NCBI RefSeq assembly: GCF_004664715.2
Contig: NC_051074.1
Location: 17,027,678 to 17,091,677, forward strand
Length of the DNA stretch: 64,000 bases
Source: Peromyscus leucopus
Taxonomy: Eukaryota > Chordata > Mammalia > Rodentia > Cricetidae
Direction of reading: 5' to 3'
Shown: in pieces, positions 60,829 through 64,000 of the stretch
How the letters are laid out: each line of letters opens with the position of its first letter
Position numbering within the stretch: position 1 is the first letter of the stretch
Notes under the pieces: model-generated
The model's database searches: none
What the model saw: the letters and a program-made list of their open reading frames with translations, nothing else
What the model was told of the DNA's origin: nothing
Translations under genes and position numbers: made by a program

Positions 60829-62081
60829 ATGTAACTGATGAAGAAGAAATTCAAAATAACAGTGACCTCATCACATAGGAAATGAGAAGCAGATGGCAGG
60901 TAAGTGCACATGGCACTTTTCACTCATCTGTGCTATTTGAATAATTTAAACACATTGGAACCAAATATTACATAATGTCAACATTTTACAGAAGCGTATT
61001 ATATATATATATATACATATATATATGAATCATATGTTTTAAGGGGTTTAAATTATTTAATAATGAAAACGAACCTCAAAATACTGCAAAATATTACAAA
61101 AATCATCTGTGAAAACTCAAATATTGATGTAGTGTTTGGTATTTTTGATCATGAATATTTTACCAGTGTGTTGTAATGACATATTAGAAGTGTATTTTGA
61201 TCTGTGTTAGTGAAGTTAAATATATTTGCTTATTAACTAATTATAACATTAACTATACAAAATTTCATAATTTTAAGTAGTACATAAAAATGCAAATCTC
61301 ATAGTTGAGATACATATATCAGTAACTCAGAATGGAATATATAAAATGAATGTTGTCACTTCACAATAAGTATTAAAAAATATAATTAATCAAAAGGTAC
61401 ATAAATTCTACAAACTTAGGTAGGGAAATTTGAAGTGATATGATATATATTATATTCAAGGCCTCTAAAAAACATTGAGATGTGCTTTTGTTTACAATGT
61501 TATTACAGCTTTTTTTTTAACTATTCAGGTCATAGTCACAGCAGGAAAACATGAAGACTCTCTTTTCCTTTCAGAAAAAACAAACAAAATTTTATACTGC
61601 TGTTTCAGGCATTATTTCTGAGATAATGAATGGCCATTTAGTAGCTTAGCCTTTCAGGTAATTTTTCTTAAATATTCCGTATTTCAGAAGAATCAAAGGT
61701 GAGATGATATTATAGTCTATAAATAGACACTTAAATCACTCTGCCCAATTAATCAGACATGGATGAGAAATATTTTAAATAGTTAAAAAAAAGACTGGTC
61801 TATATTTCACAGCGTTATGAGAAATAAAATTAGGATGAATGCTTTTTGAATCCATATTCATTTTCACTCCACATTAATAACACTTTCAATTGACTGGAAC
61901 CATAAAAAATGTTTAATTAATTGTTACTAGTTGAATTCCCTCAAATGTGATATTCTAAAATGCTCTACCATAATAGATTACAGGGAGTAAAATAGAACAT
62001 TCCTCCATTTAAAGGTCAAGTCTGAAATTAGTCAGTTGAGGTACAAAGGACTTAGTAGTTGACAAATAATGTTCTTTGTCA

Positions 62082-62084
<3 letters not shown>
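60829..62084. other. Unassigned AT-rich DNA
   Basis: (TA)n at 60,999-61,027. Nothing else recognised. Confidence 0.4.

Positions 62085-62121
<37 letters not shown>
62085..62121. repeat. (GT)n microsatellite
   Basis: Pure GT, about 18 units. Confidence 0.96.
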
Positions 62122-62125
<4 letters not shown>

Positions 62126-62469
62126 CTGCTCACAAGCAATATGCCAATCTCTTCCAGATTACCTTACACTACAGGAATACAAAATACATGCATAAGTGTG
62201 CTTGGTCTATGCTACCTCTTAAAATGCATAATACTTGTAGTAGAGCATGATAATTAATCTAGTTAATCTAGACAGCAAAGCATCCAGAGAGAAAGGGTTT
62301 AAACCATCCACCAGGCAGACTTACATTGTTGTTATTTATTTTGTGTATTTAATTTTCTGAGATAGGACCCGTTTGTGCAAACTCCCTTTCCACTTCAGAC
62401 TCTCAAGTACTGTGGTTCCAGGAACACGTCCTCACTCTGTAGCCACAATCTTAAAGAAACACACATTTC

Positions 62470-62770
62470 CCTGCACAATGTCAGCAAATTTGCTCCCTTG
62501 TGCTGTTGCTCAGATTATGAGTAATGTGATCTGTGGTTAATTGATCACTGAAGAGAAGCAAAATTACCACAATTCCCTCTGATTTATATATTTTCAGTTG
62601 GCCGCAGTATCATTTGACTTGAAGAGAATTTACTTGCTTAAATTATAACTCTTATCAGAAGTTGGGGACTAATCAACTGATGCTGCCTTAGCTGCATGCT
62701 GTTTTCATTGAAAACATAGAAGTAGTAAGATGCAATTCAAAAGCATCAACAAAAGTCCCCAGCTCACACG
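62470..62770. promoter_or_regulatory. Candidate conserved non-coding block
   Basis: Complex, repeat-free sequence rich in homeodomain-type words: 'gtggttaattgatcactg', 'caaaattaccacaattcc', 'actaatcaactgatgctgcc' and 'cttagctgcatgctgttttc'. It also holds 'ggccgcagtatca' (a CpG) in AT-rich surroundings. No open frame. Function inferred from composition only. Confidence 0.25.
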
Positions 62771-62826
62771 TTGAAAAAAGGCACATAAACCTACGCAGCT
62801 GTGATCACACACACAGATACACAAGA

Positions 62827-62828
<2 letters not shown>

Positions 62829-62869
<41 letters not shown>
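62829..62869. repeat. (GT)n microsatellite
   Basis: Pure GT, about 20 units. Confidence 0.96.
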
Positions 62870-62871
<2 letters not shown>

Positions 62872-62945
62872 CCTTCACACAGAACAGCTAGCAGTCATCC
62901 GAATTTAAAACAGTTATGGAATATTACATATCCATGTAGGAACTA

Positions 62946-63035
62946 ACACACACACAAACACACACACACACACACACCCCTACGTCGTATGTGTGTGTCT
63001 GTGTCTCTCTCGTGTGTGTGTGCACGCGCGTGCGC
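62946..63035. repeat. Inverted (AC)n / (GT)n pair
   Basis: AC-rich arm (62,946-62,977), centre 'cccctacgtcgtatg', then a GT-rich arm broken by 'ctgtgtctctctc', ending in 'gcacgcgcgtgcgc' (63,022-63,035). Arms are complementary and can form a hairpin or cruciform; the CG-rich end favours Z-DNA. Confidence 0.85.
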
Positions 63036-63414
63036 TGTGGGATGTCTTCCTGTATGCTGTGAATATGTGTTGAATATGTGTTGCTCTGATTGGTTGATAA
63101 ATAAAGCTTCATTGGCCTATGGCAAGGCACCTTAGAGGCAGGTGGGAAATCTAAGCAGATATACAGAGAAAAGAAAGGAGAGGAGGGAGAGACGGCAGCC
63201 TGCCACCCAAGGAGTGGTAAAGACCAGTAAAGCTACAGAACATGTGGCAAAACATAGATTAATAGAAATGGGTTAATTCAAGATATAAGACCTAACTAGC
63301 AAGAGGCCTGCCATAGGCCACACAGTTTGTAAATAATAAGTCTCTGAGTGATTATTTTATAAGTGGCTGTGGGACCATGGGGCCAGCATGAACCAGAGAA
63401 AACTTTCTACTACA
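63036..63414 (+). mobile_element. Solo LTR, rodent ERV, same family as 6,702-7,065
   Basis: Starts TGTGGGATG and ends CTACTACA. Inside are 'ctctgattggttgataaata' (CCAAT complement and AATAAA), 'tggcaaaacatagattaatag', 'aaatgggttaattcaagat' and 'gcaagaggcctgccatagg'. 'tgaatatgtgt' is duplicated near the start (63,059-63,081). No internal ERV genes and no clear target duplication; the left flank is a GT/CG repeat that may hide it. Confidence 0.75.
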
Positions 63415-63589
63415 TGTATGTGTTATAAATAACCATAAATATATACGATTAACATATAACATATATTAACCATGTACATTTATGGTGATATCAATCATGA
63501 ATCTTAGAACAAATAGGAAACAGTGCTAGTTAGATTTGTGAATTTGAAACAAACCCTGAAATACATGTCTGTGGAGCTCTTCCTTGAAT

Positions 63590-63845
63590 GCTAATTGATG
63601 GAGTGATACCATTTCATCATGCAACGTACCACCCCTGGGTTCTAAGTAAGTAGTTGTACCTGGAAGCAAGCAGGTAAGCACCATTCCTCCATGGTCCTTG
63701 TTTCAGCTCTGGGTTTCTTGCTCCTGTCTTGAGCTCCCACCATGGATTCCTTTGAAGATAAACTGCAATTTGCAAGTCAAGTCAAGCCTGTTATTCCCCC
63801 AGCTGGTTTTATTCAGCAATGTTTTACCACAGCAGCAGAAAGAAG
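63590..63845 (-). mobile_element. Rodent interspersed repeat (family uncertain)
   Basis: On the minus strand it begins 'ttctttctgctgctgtggta' with 'aaaacattgctgaataaaac', resembling the head of the element at 56,940. It continues with 'atccatggtgggagctcaag' and 'ggaccatggaggaatggtgc', a common rodent repeat I cannot name with certainty. The plus strand is open for 81 codons, but only inside this repeat and the adjoining CA tract. Confidence 0.5.
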
Positions 63846-63852
63846 ACTAGGA

Positions 63853-63853
63853 T

Positions 63854-63885
<32 letters not shown>

Positions 63886-63932
63886 ATGCACACAGGCATG
63901 TACACATACACACATGCACACACCCACACACA
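63853..63932. repeat. (CA)n microsatellite, imperfect
   Basis: Pure CA at 63,854-63,880, then CATG/CACA variants to 63,932. Confidence 0.93.
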
Positions 63933-64000
63933 AATGTTTATGAAAAACGTATTTCACAGAATCAGTAGAAATTTGAAGGCAGACTGATAGTATTGAAGCT

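Overview
The window looks like about 64 kb of AT-rich, gene-poor nuclear DNA from a muroid rodent. The evidence is the repeat content: B1 SINEs, B2/B3-type tRNA-derived SINEs, many rodent L1 (Lx-type) 3' ends, rodent LTR fragments and long pure (CA)n, (GATA)n, (TTCC)n and A(n) tracts. The best-preserved B1 copies read 'ggaaaggYgcaaagctacac' in the right half, which from memory suits cricetid rodents (voles, deer mice, hamsters) better than Mus. Repeat family names come from memory, not from a RepeatMasker run.

No complete protein-coding gene is visible. Open frames are short, overlap on both strands, and mostly lie in repeats or microsatellites. Two items touch real genes. One is a 5'-truncated processed pseudogene of ribosomal protein S3a (about 44,278-44,558, +). 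The other is an unidentified candidate exon at about 39.5-39.7 kb, with splice-like edges, an open frame and unusual CpG density. The window is therefore either intergenic or inside a very large intron.

Layout. 0-2.3 kb: an L1 with a 5' inversion, split by a solo LTR flanked by a perfect 6-bp duplication. 2.4-10 kb: more L1 pieces, an LTR, a SINE, and a second inverted L1 with a (CA)n tract. 10-29 kb: mostly unassigned AT-rich DNA with scattered SINEs, a very young B1 with a 50-base A tail, and possible conserved non-coding blocks at about 11.2, 25.5 and 29.1 kb. 29-38.3 kb: TA-rich satellites, LTR and L1 fragments, several B1s, and an LTR-derived retrocopy with a 14-bp target duplication. 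38.3-45 kb: the candidate exon, two B3-type SINEs, an L1 3' end running tail-to-head into an L1 5' end with broken ORF1, the Rps3a pseudogene, and a B1 with a 14-bp duplication. 45-64 kb: a third inverted L1, a B1-containing composite element, a probable LTR with internal tandem units, a tiny recent L1 insertion with a G-rich island, microsatellites, and a further LTR near the right end.

No operon, CRISPR array, RNA gene or novel multi-gene system was found. What stands out is the retrotransposition history: three L1 inversions of the twin-priming type in one orientation, nested insertions, and one LTR transcript apparently mobilised by L1 machinery.
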